Assembly: GCA_963718305.1 (NCBI GenBank)
Contig: CAVQZG010000009.1
Location: forward strand, 245,726 to 309,725
Length of the DNA: 64,000 nt
DNA from: RYN-230 sp963718305
GTDB lineage: Bacteria; Actinomycetota; Actinomycetes; Streptosporangiales; Streptosporangiaceae
Direction: 5' to 3'
Below the pieces are notes generated by a model. The model searched no databases and was not told where the DNA came from. It worked only from the letters and a program-made list of their open reading frames with translations. The translations under genes and the position numbers were made by a program. How positions within the stretch are numbered: position 1 is the stretch's first letter; every line of letters begins with the position of its first letter. This document shows, piece by piece, positions 35,029-44,219 of the stretch.

Positions 35029-35493
35029 ATGGCCGAGCTTCCATCGCCGCCAGAGGGAATTGTGCTGACCCACTTCATCGTCTCGGACGATGTCGAGCGC
35101 TCTCGGCGCTTCTACACCGAAGTACTCGGCGGCAGGGTGGAACGTCCCGGAGACCCGGTGAATGTTGCGCTAGCCAACAGCTGGATCGTCATCAATGGCG
35201 GCGGGGGCCCGACCGACGACAAGCCGACGGTCATCCTGGAGACGCCGCGTGATCCCGACCGGGTCAGCAGCTTCCTTAATATCCGGGTTAAAGACATCGA
35301 GGCCGTGTACGCCGAATGGAGCGCCCGGGGTGCTCAATTCCTGACGCCGCCGAAACAGCACCAGTTCGAGAAGCGCTGCTACATCCGCGATCCCGACGGT
35401 CATCTGATCGAAGTGGGCCAAACCACGGACCCAGAGGGTGACTGGTCGCCCGCTCACTGGCCGTCGAGTACGTCCGGCGGGGAATCCGGGTGA
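35029..35493 (+). CDS. VOC-family protein (glyoxalase/dioxygenase fold) with fused relic tail
   Basis: The start ATG at 35029 has GGAGGTG upstream. One VOC domain is visible: VLTHFIVSDDVERSRRFYTE, VLGGRVERPGDPVNVALANS, SFLNIRVKDIEAVYAEWSAR, RCYIRDPDGHLIEVGQTT. His and Glu metal-ligand positions (THF, HLIEVG) are present. After residue about 138 the reading frame runs into DNA that in another frame encodes a dehydrogenase relic, so the last about 17 residues are probably foreign. The enzymatic activity is unknown. Confidence 0.82.
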   Translation: MAELPSPPEGIVLTHFIVSDDVERSRRFYTEVLGGRVERPGDPVNVALANSWIVINGGGGPTDDKPTVILETPRDPDRVSSFLNIRVKDIEAVYAEWSARGAQFLTPPKQHQFEKRCYIRDPDGHLIEVGQTTDPEGDWSPAHWPSSTSGGESG

Positions 35494-35560
35494 ATGCCGA
35501 AATCACCGGCGAAATCGCTCACATCGACGGCGGCCAGTCCCTGGACACGAGCCTCGGTCC
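35448..35560 (+). pseudogene. Short-chain dehydrogenase remnant with internal deletion
   Basis: In the frame next to the VOC gene: LVARSLAVEYVRRGIRVNAE followed at once by ITGEIAHIDGGQSLD. In intact SDRs RSLAVEYA-x-x-GIRVN and the C-terminal TGE-x-x-x-VDGG are about 40-60 residues apart, so the intervening part has been deleted. The upstream catalytic half is absent. The remaining 240 bases to the next gene show nothing. Confidence 0.6.
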
Positions 35561-35802
35561 ACCGCGTGACGCTCAGGAGGTTCGGTCATGGCGTAATGGG
35601 GCCTGGACGCCCTGCCAACGGGCCTGGCGGGCCGACCCATGACGGACGGTGATGACAGCCGGTCGGGGTCAGTTACGCCCCTGGCGCAGGCGCCGGACGG
35701 ATTGCCGCCAGCGAGCGCCCTGGCGCTCCACGGCAATACTCCGCATAGGGTTTTGTCCCGCACCGACGACTCAGAGCGTCCCCATGCCGCCCCACGCCGG
35801 GT

Positions 35803-36954
35803 CTAGTTGGAATGGCGGCCGATTGACTCCAGCGCTTGCGCCAGGGCACTCACGTGGTCCTCGCTGTTGTAGGCGTGGAGTGAGACACGGATGCCGCCGC
35901 CGCGTGAGCTGGTGATGATCTGGTGCTCGTCCGCGAGTGCGGCCTGGACTGCCTCGACCGCGGCGGTGGGGTGCCTGAGCGAGATGATGTGCCCGCTTGC
36001 AGACCGGTCGCTCAGAGGCCGGTAGGGGGCCCAGCCGAGCGGTGCGGTCTGCTCCGTCAGGCTGGCCGCCAGCTGCCCGGCGTGCTCGCGTACCGAATCC
36101 AGCCCGATGCCGGTGAGCAGGTCGATGGAAGCGCGCAGTCCTGAGGCTGCGCTATAGGACATGGTGGACAGCTCGAACCGCCGGGCGTCCCCGGCGAGGG
36201 CGAGTTCCTGCGGTTTGAAGTCGAACGGAGTGGCGCTGCCTTTCCACCCCACGAGCGGCGGAATGATCGCTGCCAGGTCCTCAGTGACCGCGAGCAGCGC
36301 GGCGCCGCCGGGGGCCGACAGCCACTTGTACCCGCTGCACACCAGCGCGTCGGCTCCCCAGGCGCTCATCGCGACCGGGACGGCACCGGCCATCTGGGTG
36401 ACATCAACGACAACCCGGGCGCCAGCGCTCCGGGCACGTGTCACCAGGGCCGCGACATCGACCTGGGTGCCGGTGGAAAACTGGACAGCGCTGATGCACA
36501 CGACCGTTGTCCGCTCACTAATGGCGTCAGCCAGCGACTGAGTGAGGTCCGTAGCGGCGACGTCGGGAACCCACCGTATCCGCATGCCTGATCGCTCGCG
36601 GGCGGCCAGCCATGGGTACGTCACGCTCGGGAAGTCACTCGGGACCAAGACCACCTCACCGCCCGGACCAGACAGCATGGCGGCCAGCTGGCCCAGGCCT
36701 TCGCTGGCTCCGCCCACCACCGCGACCGACGCCACGGGCGCGCCGAGCAGCTCGGCTGCGGCGGCGCGGAGGCTGTCGAGGATCTCGGCCTCGGCTTGGT
36801 CCGAGAGGCGGAGATTGCCGTACTGGGCGATATCGGTCAGGAAACGGGTACTGGCCTCCAGCGAGACGCGAGGGATCAGGCCAAGCGATGCCTGGTTCAG
36901 GTACGTGCAGTTGGCAAGACCGGCATACTCACGGCGGTCGATCAGGGAATCCAT
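35803..36954 (-). CDS. Class V aminotransferase / cysteine desulfurase-like PLP enzyme
   Basis: A 383-residue fold-type I PLP protein. ANCTYLNQASLGLIPRVSLE is the N-terminal substrate region; SVAVVGGASEGLGQLAAML, ISAVQFSTGTQVDVAALV and VVVDVTQMAGAVPVAM (with the PLP Asp) lead to ALVCSGYKWLSAPGG with the PLP Lys near residue 210. The family includes cysteine desulfurases, isopenicillin N epimerases and selenocysteine lyases; the substrate cannot be assigned. ATG 36952-36954 has GAAAGGA upstream. It overlaps the small membrane-protein gene by 13 bases, implying one transcript. Confidence 0.85.
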   Translation of the reverse strand: MDSLIDRREYAGLANCTYLNQASLGLIPRVSLEASTRFLTDIAQYGNLRLSDQAEAEILDSLRAAAAELLGAPVASVAVVGGASEGLGQLAAMLSGPGGEVVLVPSDFPSVTYPWLAARERSGMRIRWVPDVAATDLTQSLADAISERTTVVCISAVQFSTGTQVDVAALVTRARSAGARVVVDVTQMAGAVPVAMSAWGADALVCSGYKWLSAPGGAALLAVTEDLAAIIPPLVGWKGSATPFDFKPQELALAGDARRFELSTMSYSAASGLRASIDLLTGIGLDSVREHAGQLAASLTEQTAPLGWAPYRPLSDRSASGHIISLRHPTAAVEAVQAALADEHQIITSSRGGGIRVSLHAYNSEDHVSALAQALESIGRHSN

Positions 36955-37268
36955 GTCATCCTTTCCTGGCCGTCTCGCTGGTGCTGCTGCGGGCGCTGAC
37001 CTTGGAGGAAGCGCCCGGCACGTGGTGCTCGCGCCGGGGTCGGGGCGTACGTCCTGAGTAGGCCGATCAGCGACACCAGGCACCACGTGCCTTCCAGCGC
37101 GAGAAAACCCCACTGGGAACCCGTCAACGCGCTCACTGCAAGGCCAAATGAGCCAAGAGCGTTGGCCGTCAGATACAGGCGCGACGAGTCACTGGTTCGC
37201 CAGATCTGATTCGCGGCGAAAGCAGCCAAGACAAGCGCCGAACCTATGAGTTGAATGAGCAACGACAC
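36942..37268 (-). CDS. CBU_0592-family small membrane protein
   Basis: A 108-residue protein with GTG start at 37268 after AGGAAG. LIQLIGSALVLAAFAANQI, LTANALGSFGLAVSALTGSQ and GFLALEGTWCLVSLIGLL are three helices of the CBU_0592 type, in which the QWGFLxLEGxWxLVSL segment is diagnostic. A polar, Arg/Gln-rich tail of about 30 residues overlaps the start of the aminotransferase gene. Function unknown. It is the first gene of a two-gene unit. Confidence 0.75.
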   Translation of the reverse strand: MSLLIQLIGSALVLAAFAANQIWRTSDSSRLYLTANALGSFGLAVSALTGSQWGFLALEGTWCLVSLIGLLRTYAPTPARAPRAGRFLQGQRPQQHQRDGQERMTWIP

Positions 37269-37525
37269 GAGCAGCTTCCTGAAAGCCTCGTGTCCTTAGC
37301 CGGGAACGATGCCCCACCTCACCGGGGGCGCTCAAGACGAGCGACCTGCCGTCAGAATCGCACTCGAACAGGCTCAGACTCAAGCGGCCGAGCCGGTGAG
37401 GTTCATCACGTGACTTGGCTCTTCCTGCGCGGCGGCAACGACTTAAGGCCCTAGCACGACAGCAGCCAATCGCTAACTGACCTGGGTGATCTCGGCATCG
37501 CGAGTGGGCGCGCTCGCTGGTGGTG

Positions 37526-38200
37526 TCAGCGGGAGCGGGCCTGGTGGCGGGGTCGCCAGTCCAGCCAGTGCGCGGCGTGGCCGGGCGGCCAGGGCCGGAG
37601 CAGTAAGGCGGCGAGCAGGCGGCGGATCAGCAGCCAGTGCCGCGGGGAGATAGTGCCCAGCCACGCCCGCCCTTGGAGCCTTCCCGGCCGGGCGGACCTG
37701 CCAGCCGGTGCCCGCCAGCAGGCGGACGGCTGCTTCCGCACATACGACAGGTGCACCGTAGTGATCCCGTTCGCCACCTTCCCAGCGCAGCCCAGGCAGT
37801 GCCGCCCGGCCCCGGCGGTGGCCGTGCCCTGTTGGACCTGACCGGTCTCATCCAGCGCCCCGGCCACCAGGCCGCGGCGCCAGCCCGGCCGGCGCGCCGC
37901 CTCCTCCAGGCCCGCCACCGCGAACCGCCGGACCTCCCGGCTGAGCAGCCGCTGGGTCCGGTGCGGCGTCTTATCCCCGGCGTGCTCGGCGATCGTCTGC
38001 CCGTTACGCCTGGGCAGTCCGCTGACCAGGGCACCGACGTATTTCCCCGCCCGCAGCCACGGCTCTGGCCGGGCGAAGCACGGCCGCAGCCGTCCTGGCA
38101 GCTCAGCATGTTTCCGGCCGGCAAGCCCGGACCCTGTCCTGGCAGCGGCAGCCGCCTTCGCTCTTGTCGCAGTCACGCACGCATGACCGGCAGGCGGCAA
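37526..38200 (-). pseudogene. IS701-type transposase remnant with internal deletion
   Basis: The frame has FARPEPWLRAGKYVGALVSG, RRNGQTIAEHAGDKTPHRTQ and RLLSREVR, the N-terminal domain, and then LVAGALDETGQVQQGTATAG with the first DDE Asp, RHCLGCAGKVANGITTVHLS. The middle catalytic part is missing: after WRAPAGRSARPGR the sequence jumps to ISPRHWLLIRRLLAALLLRP and HWLDWRPRHQARSR, the normal IS701 C-terminus. No terminal inverted repeats were found. An inactive insertion-sequence relic. Confidence 0.75.
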
Positions 38201-38293
38201 CAGCGCCTAGCAGGGCGGCGGATCAGCCCGGCTTACCCGCCTGGACGACTGCATCCAGCGGCCACCCGGCACACGGGTGAACGTGGTGACGGG

Positions 38294-38764
38294 TCAGGCC
38301 GGGGCGTCGGCGTCCTGCATGGAGGCCGCGGACTCTTCGGGGCCCTGCTGCGCCGCCGCCGGATCCATCCACATGACCTGCCAGCCGTGGCCGTCGAGGT
38401 CGAAGAAGCTGCGTGAGTACATGAAGCCGTGGTCCTCGGGGCCGTCCGCCTCGGTGCCGCCCGCGGCGAGCGCAGCCTCAGCGACCGTGTCGACCTCATC
38501 GCGGGCTGACACGCTGAAGCAGTAGAGCGCCAGCGTGTGCGTGGTGGGATCGGCCATCGGCAGCTTCGCGAACTGCGCGAACTTCTCGTGGCTGAGCAGC
38601 ATGACGGAGGCTTGCTCGCCGACCAGCATGCAGGCGGCGGTCTCGCCGGTGAACATCGGGTTGTAGCTGAACCCGAGCCGCGCGAAGAACGCCTTGCTGC
38701 GCTCGAGGTCCGCCACGGGGATGTTCACGAACAGCATGCGGCCGGCGTGTGCGGGAGCGGTCAT
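38294..38764 (-). CDS. VOC-family protein (glyoxalase-like)
   Basis: A 156-residue single-domain protein: MLFVNIPVADLERSKAFFAR, LGFSYNPMFTGETAACMLVG, then LYCFSVSARDEVDTVAEAAL, GFMYSRSFFDLDGHGWQVMW. The pattern is the lactoylglutathione lyase-like group (PhnB/glyoxalase-related) with no obvious full metal triad. The ATG at 38762-38764 follows GGAGACCT. It is followed at its 3' end by DNA around the IS701 relic. Confidence 0.88.
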   Translation of the reverse strand: MTAPAHAGRMLFVNIPVADLERSKAFFARLGFSYNPMFTGETAACMLVGEQASVMLLSHEKFAQFAKLPMADPTTHTLALYCFSVSARDEVDTVAEAALAAGGTEADGPEDHGFMYSRSFFDLDGHGWQVMWMDPAAAQQGPEESAASMQDADAPA

Positions 38765-39283
38765 GGTAGGTCTCCAGTCCGAGGTTCGATGGTGTACGTC
38801 GGGGTAGACCGGCCCAGCCTGCAGAACTCATCGGTGGTCCCGGGTCCGGCCGCCTCCAGACCCCTCCCGGCCGGCGCGCGGCGGCATTTCGCTCCGCTCG
38901 CCTACGGCTGCCTGCTGCCCCTGTCGAACCGCTGTTCCAAACCCTCGCTCGTGTTCGCTCGTGGTCCTCGGGCAGGCCATGTTCTGGTGCGTCGGCACGT
39001 TTCAGGATTCGCGCCCGACCCCGAGGAGTCTCGTGCGCAGAACTGGCGCGCCGGCCCGGCGGATACGGCTTCCGGCCCGGCGGCCTGGGTGGCGGGCCGG
39101 ATTACCCGTGAGCGAACCTGCAAGTGCCAGCGGCTACTGGTCGGTCGGCGAGCCCACCTGATGGAACCCGGCGGGATGATGACCAGGGCCTCGGCGATGT
39201 TGGCAGCGGATGTCGCAGCCATCGGACGACAGGAAGCAACCTAGGATGCGCAGCACCTAACGGCGATCCCGAAAGCGGATCGT
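38765..39283. other. 519-base intergenic region, no gene recognised
   Basis: No convincing coding frame. Open frames give arginine- and proline-rich translations that match nothing I know. Divergent transcription of the flanking VOC genes is not implied: both run on the minus strand. The region may hold the promoter of the 38294-38764 gene. Confidence 0.4.
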
Positions 39284-40117
39284 CTAGCGGTTCTCCGCCA
39301 CGAACTGGCTGGCGGTGAAGGACGCGCCAGCCGGATCGGCAAGGACGGCGAATCGCACCCACGGAGCATTCTGCGGCTCGGCGAGGACCGAGCCTCCGAG
39401 CTCGCGCGCTCGCGCAGCGATCGCGTCCACGTCGTCGACGGCGAAGGTCACGCTCCAGCGCGCTGGGCCACCCTCGCGGGGCAAGATCGTCGCCACGACG
39501 TTCTCGAAGCCTTCGGGCGCGCCCATCTGCTTCATCCCCGCGCGCAAGCCGGGGTTGAGCTCCTCGAGATGGTCGCCGTAGCCCGGCAGAGCCCACATCG
39601 GCGAGCCGGCGTCGATTGTCGTCCAGCCGAACACGGCGCCGTAGAAGGCCCGTGCGGCCTCGGCATCGTCGGTGTGCAGGTTGTTGAAGTTCACAGCGCC
39701 ATGCTCGTTGACCGCCGCTGAGCCGCGGTGCGATCCGGGCTGCCACACGCAAAAGACCGCGCCCTCGGGATCGGCGAACACGCCCATCCGTCCCGCGTCA
39801 AACACGTCGAAGGGCTCGGAGAGCACCCGCCCGCCCGCTTCGCGCACCCGGGCTGCGGCGTCGTCAGCGGACTCGACGCGGATGTAGGTGTTCCACATGG
39901 CCTGCGGCGGTGCGCCGGGGGGCTGCGAGGAGATCGCGGCCACGTCCCGGCCGTCGATGCGGGCCATGTAGTAGTGAGCTCCCGCGTCGGGGGGCATCGC
40001 GTCCTCGGTCTGCCACCCGAAGAGCCCGGAGTAGAACCGGGCGGCGTCGGCGGGGTCGGGCTGGTTGGTGTCGACCCAGCACGGCACCCCGGCTGGGTAA
40101 TCCTCGCGCGTGCTCAT
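39284..40117 (-). CDS. Two-domain VOC-family protein
   Basis: A 277-residue protein with two VOC domains in tandem. Domain 1 (about 8-125): GVPCWVDTNQPDPADAARFY, LFGWQTEDAM, GVFADPEGAVFCVWQPG. Domain 2 (about 138-272): AVNFNNLHTDDAEAARAFYG, VFGWTTIDAG, RFAVLADPAGASFTASQF. This is the CFP32/27 kDa antigen-like arrangement common in actinobacteria, with no clear metal site and unknown function. Start ATG 40115-40117. Confidence 0.88.
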   Translation of the reverse strand: MSTREDYPAGVPCWVDTNQPDPADAARFYSGLFGWQTEDAMPPDAGAHYYMARIDGRDVAAISSQPPGAPPQAMWNTYIRVESADDAAARVREAGGRVLSEPFDVFDAGRMGVFADPEGAVFCVWQPGSHRGSAAVNEHGAVNFNNLHTDDAEAARAFYGAVFGWTTIDAGSPMWALPGYGDHLEELNPGLRAGMKQMGAPEGFENVVATILPREGGPARWSVTFAVDDVDAIAARARELGGSVLAEPQNAPWVRFAVLADPAGASFTASQFVAENR

Positions 40118-40376
40118 GGCGGCAGCCTACAGCGGCTCTCATCGAGCATCCCGGCAGCGAGCCGCTAGAACTGGAACCTCTGGCCGGGTCTCCTCCACGG
40201 TGACCGAACGGGCGGTCTGCGCGAAAAGCATCGTTGGCCGACGCCCGACTCTGCCGATGTACGCGCGTTCGGACGGCTCGTGACCCGCGTATACGCGATG
40301 ACTCTCGCGGTCGTCGCGCGTCTTACCTACCAGAGCAGTTGGCCAGGATGTCCGCTGGACAATGAAGGGATGCCTC

Positions 40377-40901
40377 ATGGAGATCACCAATCTGGGTAAG
40401 GCGGATGGGCTGCCGCCGGTGGATTGGGCCGCCGTCGCTGAGAAGCTCGATGCAGGGTCGGCGCCAGCTCCGGACGCGCTGAACTCCCGCACGACCTGGC
40501 TGTCCACCATTAACGACGACGGCCGCCCGCATGTGACTGCGGTCGGTGCCCTGTGGCTAGATGGCACGTTCTGGTTCCAGACGGGCGCAGGCACGCGGAA
40601 GGGGCGCAATGTCGCGCGCGATCCCCGGTGTTCGATCGCAGTGTCGATCCGCGACGCGGACGTCGTCATCGAGGGTGACGCTGCACGAGTGACCGAGCCG
40701 GGCGCACTGGCGCGTATTGCCAAGGCGTGGGCGGACAGCGGCTGGCCAGCCGAACCCGACGACAGCGGTCCGGGCATCACCGCCCCGTTCAACGCACCGT
40801 CGCAAGGACCACCACCGTGGAACGTGTACCGCATTGAGCCACGCTCAGCGATCGTGACCTTGGGGACGGAGCCGGGCGGCCTGACTCGCTTCCGGTTCTG
40901 A
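40377..40901 (+). CDS. Pyridoxamine 5'-phosphate oxidase-like (PNPOx) flavin-binding protein
   Basis: A 174-residue split-barrel protein: RTTWLSTINDDGRPHVTAVG, ALWLDGTFWFQTGAGTRKGR, NVARDPRCSIAVSIRDADVV and VYRIEPRSAIVTL. This group often uses F420 or FMN for reduction of diverse substrates in actinobacteria. The ATG at 40377 is chosen for the AAGGGA 8 bases upstream; the ATG at 40362 is possible. The 259-base gap before it shows nothing identifiable. Confidence 0.85.
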   Translation: MEITNLGKADGLPPVDWAAVAEKLDAGSAPAPDALNSRTTWLSTINDDGRPHVTAVGALWLDGTFWFQTGAGTRKGRNVARDPRCSIAVSIRDADVVIEGDAARVTEPGALARIAKAWADSGWPAEPDDSGPGITAPFNAPSQGPPPWNVYRIEPRSAIVTLGTEPGGLTRFRF

Positions 40902-40988
40902 CGCTGCTGATCGGCTGGGTCGTCCTCACTGGCTCCCTTGAGCACATCTGAGACGGTCGGACGTGGGGGCGCAGGACCCTGTGGCTGA

Positions 40989-41510
40989 TCATCTTGGCAG
41001 GGGGGCTGGTGGCTGCCCGTTCGTCGTTCCCTGGCCGAGGGCGGCTCGCATGACCGTGATGCATTGGCTCCGGGCTGAATCAAGCTGCATGCGGGGATAG
41101 GCGGCCTCGAGCGTCATCTGCTCGTCAGTGGTGGGCGCCGGGCGAGTCCAGGCCTCCTTCATCTGGAGGCCGGCCTCGCCCCGGGCCGCGCGGATCAGGA
41201 GGTCATACGCCGCAGCGACGTCTGCCGCTTCGATATGAAGCCACGCATGCTGGAACGCGATCCGGGACTGGATGTTATTGAGCTCCATGCTGATCTGGTT
41301 CCGGGCCTCAAGAGTGCCGGACCGCCGCCGGATGCGGTAGGGCATCTGGGCGTAGTCCTCGATAGCCGTCAGCGCCTCGGCGAATGCCCTGGCCAGCCGC
41401 TCCCGCCGGGCAGCCCGCTGATTCAGCCCGTAAGTGGCCGCAGCGGTGATGACCGCCCCTGCGAGCGTGACGACGGGAACGATGAAGGCCGCCGCCTGCG
41501 CCCAGCTCAT
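40989..41510 (-). CDS. Hypothetical protein with one N-terminal membrane anchor
   Basis: A 173-residue protein with one hydrophobic helix (AAAFIVPVVTLAGAVITAAA, about 6-25), a basic turn (QRAARRERLARAF) and a long helical cytoplasmic region (EALTAIEDYAQMPYRIRRRS, AWLHIEAADVAAAYDLLIRA). The layout (anchor plus helical body) is common for small hypothetical proteins on mobile or accessory DNA. The ATG at 41508-41510 has GGGAGCGAG upstream. No family recognised. Confidence 0.6.
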   Translation of the reverse strand: MSWAQAAAFIVPVVTLAGAVITAAATYGLNQRAARRERLARAFAEALTAIEDYAQMPYRIRRRSGTLEARNQISMELNNIQSRIAFQHAWLHIEAADVAAAYDLLIRAARGEAGLQMKEAWTRPAPTTDEQMTLEAAYPRMQLDSARSQCITVMRAALGQGTTNGQPPAPLPR

Positions 41511-41747
41511 CTGATCTCGCTCCCAGTATTGACAACGACATTCCTCATTGTGACCTCGCAGGGCAAGCCCGGTCTCAAGGTCCGCGCAACGCTGGCCTTC
41601 CTCGATAGCCCTCTGCCAGGCGTCCTGACGGGCTCACATACTGGGTCGAGGCTTGCGGTGCAGAACGGCTGGCTGAACGAGTAGAAGGTGAGGGCAGCAG
41701 CCCGCGGCCGGGGACTTAGTCCGGCAGGTTCGCGGTTAGTTCAAGCG

Positions 41748-42365
41748 ATCACAGCCGAGGGGCCGAGTACGCCCTGGCCAACAAGGTCGCCCACCCCCGC
41801 AACGTCTACCTGCGTGAGGACGCCTTCGCGGCCCAGGTCACGCACTGGCTCACCGGCCTGTTCGCCCCGGGCCGACTGGAGCAGACCATCGACCGGATGA
41901 CCGCCGCCCAGGACGCCATCGGTGATGACACGGTCGCCGAGACCGCCCGGGCGAAAGTCGCCGACGCTGGACGGAAGATGGCCCGGTACAAGGCCGCGAT
42001 CGACGCCGGTGGCGACCCAGAGGAATCAGCACCTGGATCAGCGACGCCAAGGCTCAGCGCCTGGCCGCCGAAGCCGAGTTGCGCCGGGCCACCACCGGAG
42101 CCGGATGACCCGCCAGCAGATCGCTGACCTGATCAGCGAGGTCAGCGACCTGGCCGCCACCCTGCGCGGCGCCGAGTCTGAGACGGTCGCTGAGGCCTAC
42201 CGGTTGCTTGGCCTGCGCCTCACCTACTACCCAGACAAGCAAATTGTCCGGGCCGCAGCAGCACCGCAGCCGGACAATATAGGCAAATGGTTGGTGTCCG
42301 AGGGCGGACTTGAACCGTTCGCCTATGTCATTGCGACAGGCGCAGATCCCTGGCTGAGCGTCTGA
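41748..42365 (+). pseudogene. Serine recombinase C-terminal remnant, frameshifted
   Basis: The 5' part is missing. From 41748: SRGAEYALANKVAHPRNVYL, REDAFAAQVTHWLTGLFAPG, RLEQTIDRMTAAQ and KMARYKAAIDAGGDPEE. A shift near 42030 leads to STWISDAKAQRLAAEAELRR, MTRQQIADLISEVSDLAATL, YRLLGLRLTYYPDKQIVRAA. This is the C-terminal helical region that follows the zinc ribbon in actinobacterial site-specific recombinases. The final codons read through a tRNA-Leu-like fragment (42294-42316) and end at 42365. Cannot encode an active enzyme. Confidence 0.75.
42294..42316. repeat. tRNA-Leu 3'-end-like direct repeat, candidate attachment site
   Basis: The 23 bases match 51303-51325, the 3' end (acceptor strand and T-arm) of tRNA-Leu(GAG), at 22 positions, with C for G at 42305. 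The next bases do not continue the tRNA, and the T-stem pairs only at three positions, so this is a fragment and not a tRNA gene. Orientation is the same as in the intact gene, as for the distal end of an island integrated at a tRNA 3' end. Confidence 0.6.
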
Positions 42366-42958
42366 CCAGCGGTTCTAGCCGGGGTGTGGGTGGCCTTGGG
42401 GTGAACGGTGACGCATCATGCTGCTTCGGTGGTCGCCACGGTGAAGGTGTGGTCGCCGAAGCTGGGCGACCGGGTCAAGGTGTTCCCCGAGTTCCTTGAT
42501 GCGGTCGATTCCGAAATGATCCCGGTAGGCGGCGAGCACGGCCTGGTCGTCCGGCAGGTTCTCCTCGATGCCCGAGCTCGCGGCCCACCATGACCCTGTG
42601 AGCTGATCCGGCCCGCAGGTGGGCGCCGATGTGTGAATACCTAACCTACGGGCAATGGCTGCTGCTCCCCAGCTGTGGGCCAGCGATAACGGTGGGCCGT
42701 GGGCCGTCCTCATATGCTGCGCACTAGGTGCGCTGCCCGGTGGTAGCTGTTGAGGGGAAATCGCCACCACCACACGGTGAGCGGTCTGTGACGCGAGGGG
42801 TATAGCAGTCTTCCCTAGAGGTTAGTCATTGCTTATTGGCAAGCCAGTTCCGGCCAGCGAGGCGCTTCAGGGACCTTTACCCCTAGACATATGTGCATGC
42901 CGGCGCGTGTGATGGAGGTTTGAGGGGTGGTTTCGGGGGCTGGGGGCGGTGAGCGATT
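42366..42958. other. 593-base region, probable gene debris and upstream of the protease gene
   Basis: A minus-strand open frame at 42375-42773 gives GIEENLPDDQAVLAAYRDHF and GIDRIKELGEHLDP, which looks protein-like for about 45 residues but is flanked by low-quality translation. I cannot assign a family. The last 100 bases are less GC-rich and must contain the promoter of the SDH_sah-type gene; GGTGAG is the best ribosome-binding candidate. Confidence 0.4.
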
Positions 42959-44155
42959 ATGGCACAGACGGGCTATGACGACGAGGAGAGCCGGAGCTTC
43001 GTCCCTGCGGCGCCTACGTGTCAGATCACGTATCTGAGTGACGGGCGGGATACTCCATACAGGATTCCCGAAGAAGAGAGGGAGCCTCTCGTGGGGGCGG
43101 GCCGCAGCTTTCTTGAGGCGACCGGCGGTGACGCGTGCCTGCTGCTGGCCGGCCCACTGGTATCGCCAATTGGCAACGAGGGGAACAGCACGGAAAACGC
43201 CGTCGCGCGCTGCTGCAGGGACCGTTTCGGGTATCCTACGCAGCCGGCGGCCTGCACGATCGACGTCGTGCTTGACACCTATGGCGGTTCGCTGGACAGC
43301 GCCTTCAAGACCGTGCTGTTCCTCTCCCGCTTCGCGGAAAGAATTAGGGTATTCGTGCCGCAGCGTGCGAAGAGTGCCGGAACCTTGATCGCAATAGGTG
43401 CACACGAGCTGCACATGTCACCATTCGCGGAGCTGGGTCCGCTGGACACCCAGATCGTGGATCCAAGAAACCCGACAGAGCTAGTGTCGGCGCTTGACTG
43501 CTATCAGAGCGTGGATTACGTGCGGGCGTTCGGCCTGACCACCCTGCACCGGGCCCTTACGGCGCTGGCCAAAGAAATGCAGACCGGAATTCCCTTGTCT
43601 GATCTGGTAAATACCGCGGAGCACCTCAGCACGGGAAGCATTACCCCCATGATCGCACAGGTGAAAGCCCTGGACTTCGGGGGCTGGGGACGGACTCTGA
43701 AAATTGGTGAACTGTACGCAAAGTCTCTTTTGACGAGGGTCGGTTATGCGTCCGCAGAGGCGGGGCAGATCGCCTACCAGTTGGTCTACGGTTACACACA
43801 CCACCCATTCCCAATCGATTTTGACGAGGCATCGCGCATAGGGCTACGGCCGCACCACATGGACGAGCAAGGCTACGCCATGGCAGCTAAGCTGCTCGCC
43901 TACTGCGCCGGGGATGATCTTTTCATCGGCTTCGTCGATGAGCATACTGACTCTCGCCGTCAGGAAGCCTCTCCGGGGCGGGGACTCCAGGGCAAGGCCG
44001 ATGGGCAGCCTCCGGCGGCGGCCGAGGCGGCCGCGCACAATGGGGAAGATCAAGCGATCGCCCTTCCGCACGGTCAGGTGACTGCGGCGGTCGAGGAAGG
44101 TCAGCGGTTCGCCACGTCCGGTCAAGCGGCCGAGCCGAACACGCCGAATAACTGA
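42959..44155 (+). CDS. SDH_sah-type (ClpP/SppA-fold) putative serine protease
   Basis: A 398-residue soluble protein. The crotonase/ClpP-like core runs about 55-260: VVLDTYGGSLDSAFKTVLFL (substrate-binding GG, 109-110), FVPQRAKSAGTLIAIGAHEL with Ser139 as the expected nucleophile in KSAGT, and MSPFAELGPLDTQI with Asp163, which is conserved in this group. A second helical part (about 240-320, GELYAKSLLTRVGYASAEAG) precedes a Gln/Ala-rich disordered tail (330-398). Relatives are annotated as serine dehydrogenase proteinases; some act with membrane partners. Codons such as AGA, ATA and CTA are more frequent than in neighbours, suggesting transfer. The next gene, 64 bases on, encodes a membrane-anchored partner candidate. 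Confidence 0.8.
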   Translation: MAQTGYDDEESRSFVPAAPTCQITYLSDGRDTPYRIPEEEREPLVGAGRSFLEATGGDACLLLAGPLVSPIGNEGNSTENAVARCCRDRFGYPTQPAACTIDVVLDTYGGSLDSAFKTVLFLSRFAERIRVFVPQRAKSAGTLIAIGAHELHMSPFAELGPLDTQIVDPRNPTELVSALDCYQSVDYVRAFGLTTLHRALTALAKEMQTGIPLSDLVNTAEHLSTGSITPMIAQVKALDFGGWGRTLKIGELYAKSLLTRVGYASAEAGQIAYQLVYGYTHHPFPIDFDEASRIGLRPHHMDEQGYAMAAKLLAYCAGDDLFIGFVDEHTDSRRQEASPGRGLQGKADGQPPAAAEAAAHNGEDQAIALPHGQVTAAVEEGQRFATSGQAAEPNTPNN

Positions 44156-44219
44156 TCACTGGCGCGAGCGGGATGACCATGCTCACGTCAGGTAGGCCCG
44201 ATCTCCGCTGGGGGCTTGA

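Noticed and set aside
42294..42330. A second tRNA gene near 42.3 kb
   Set aside because: Only the acceptor 3' strand and the T-loop match tRNA-Leu; the T-stem does not pair fully and no anticodon arm follows.
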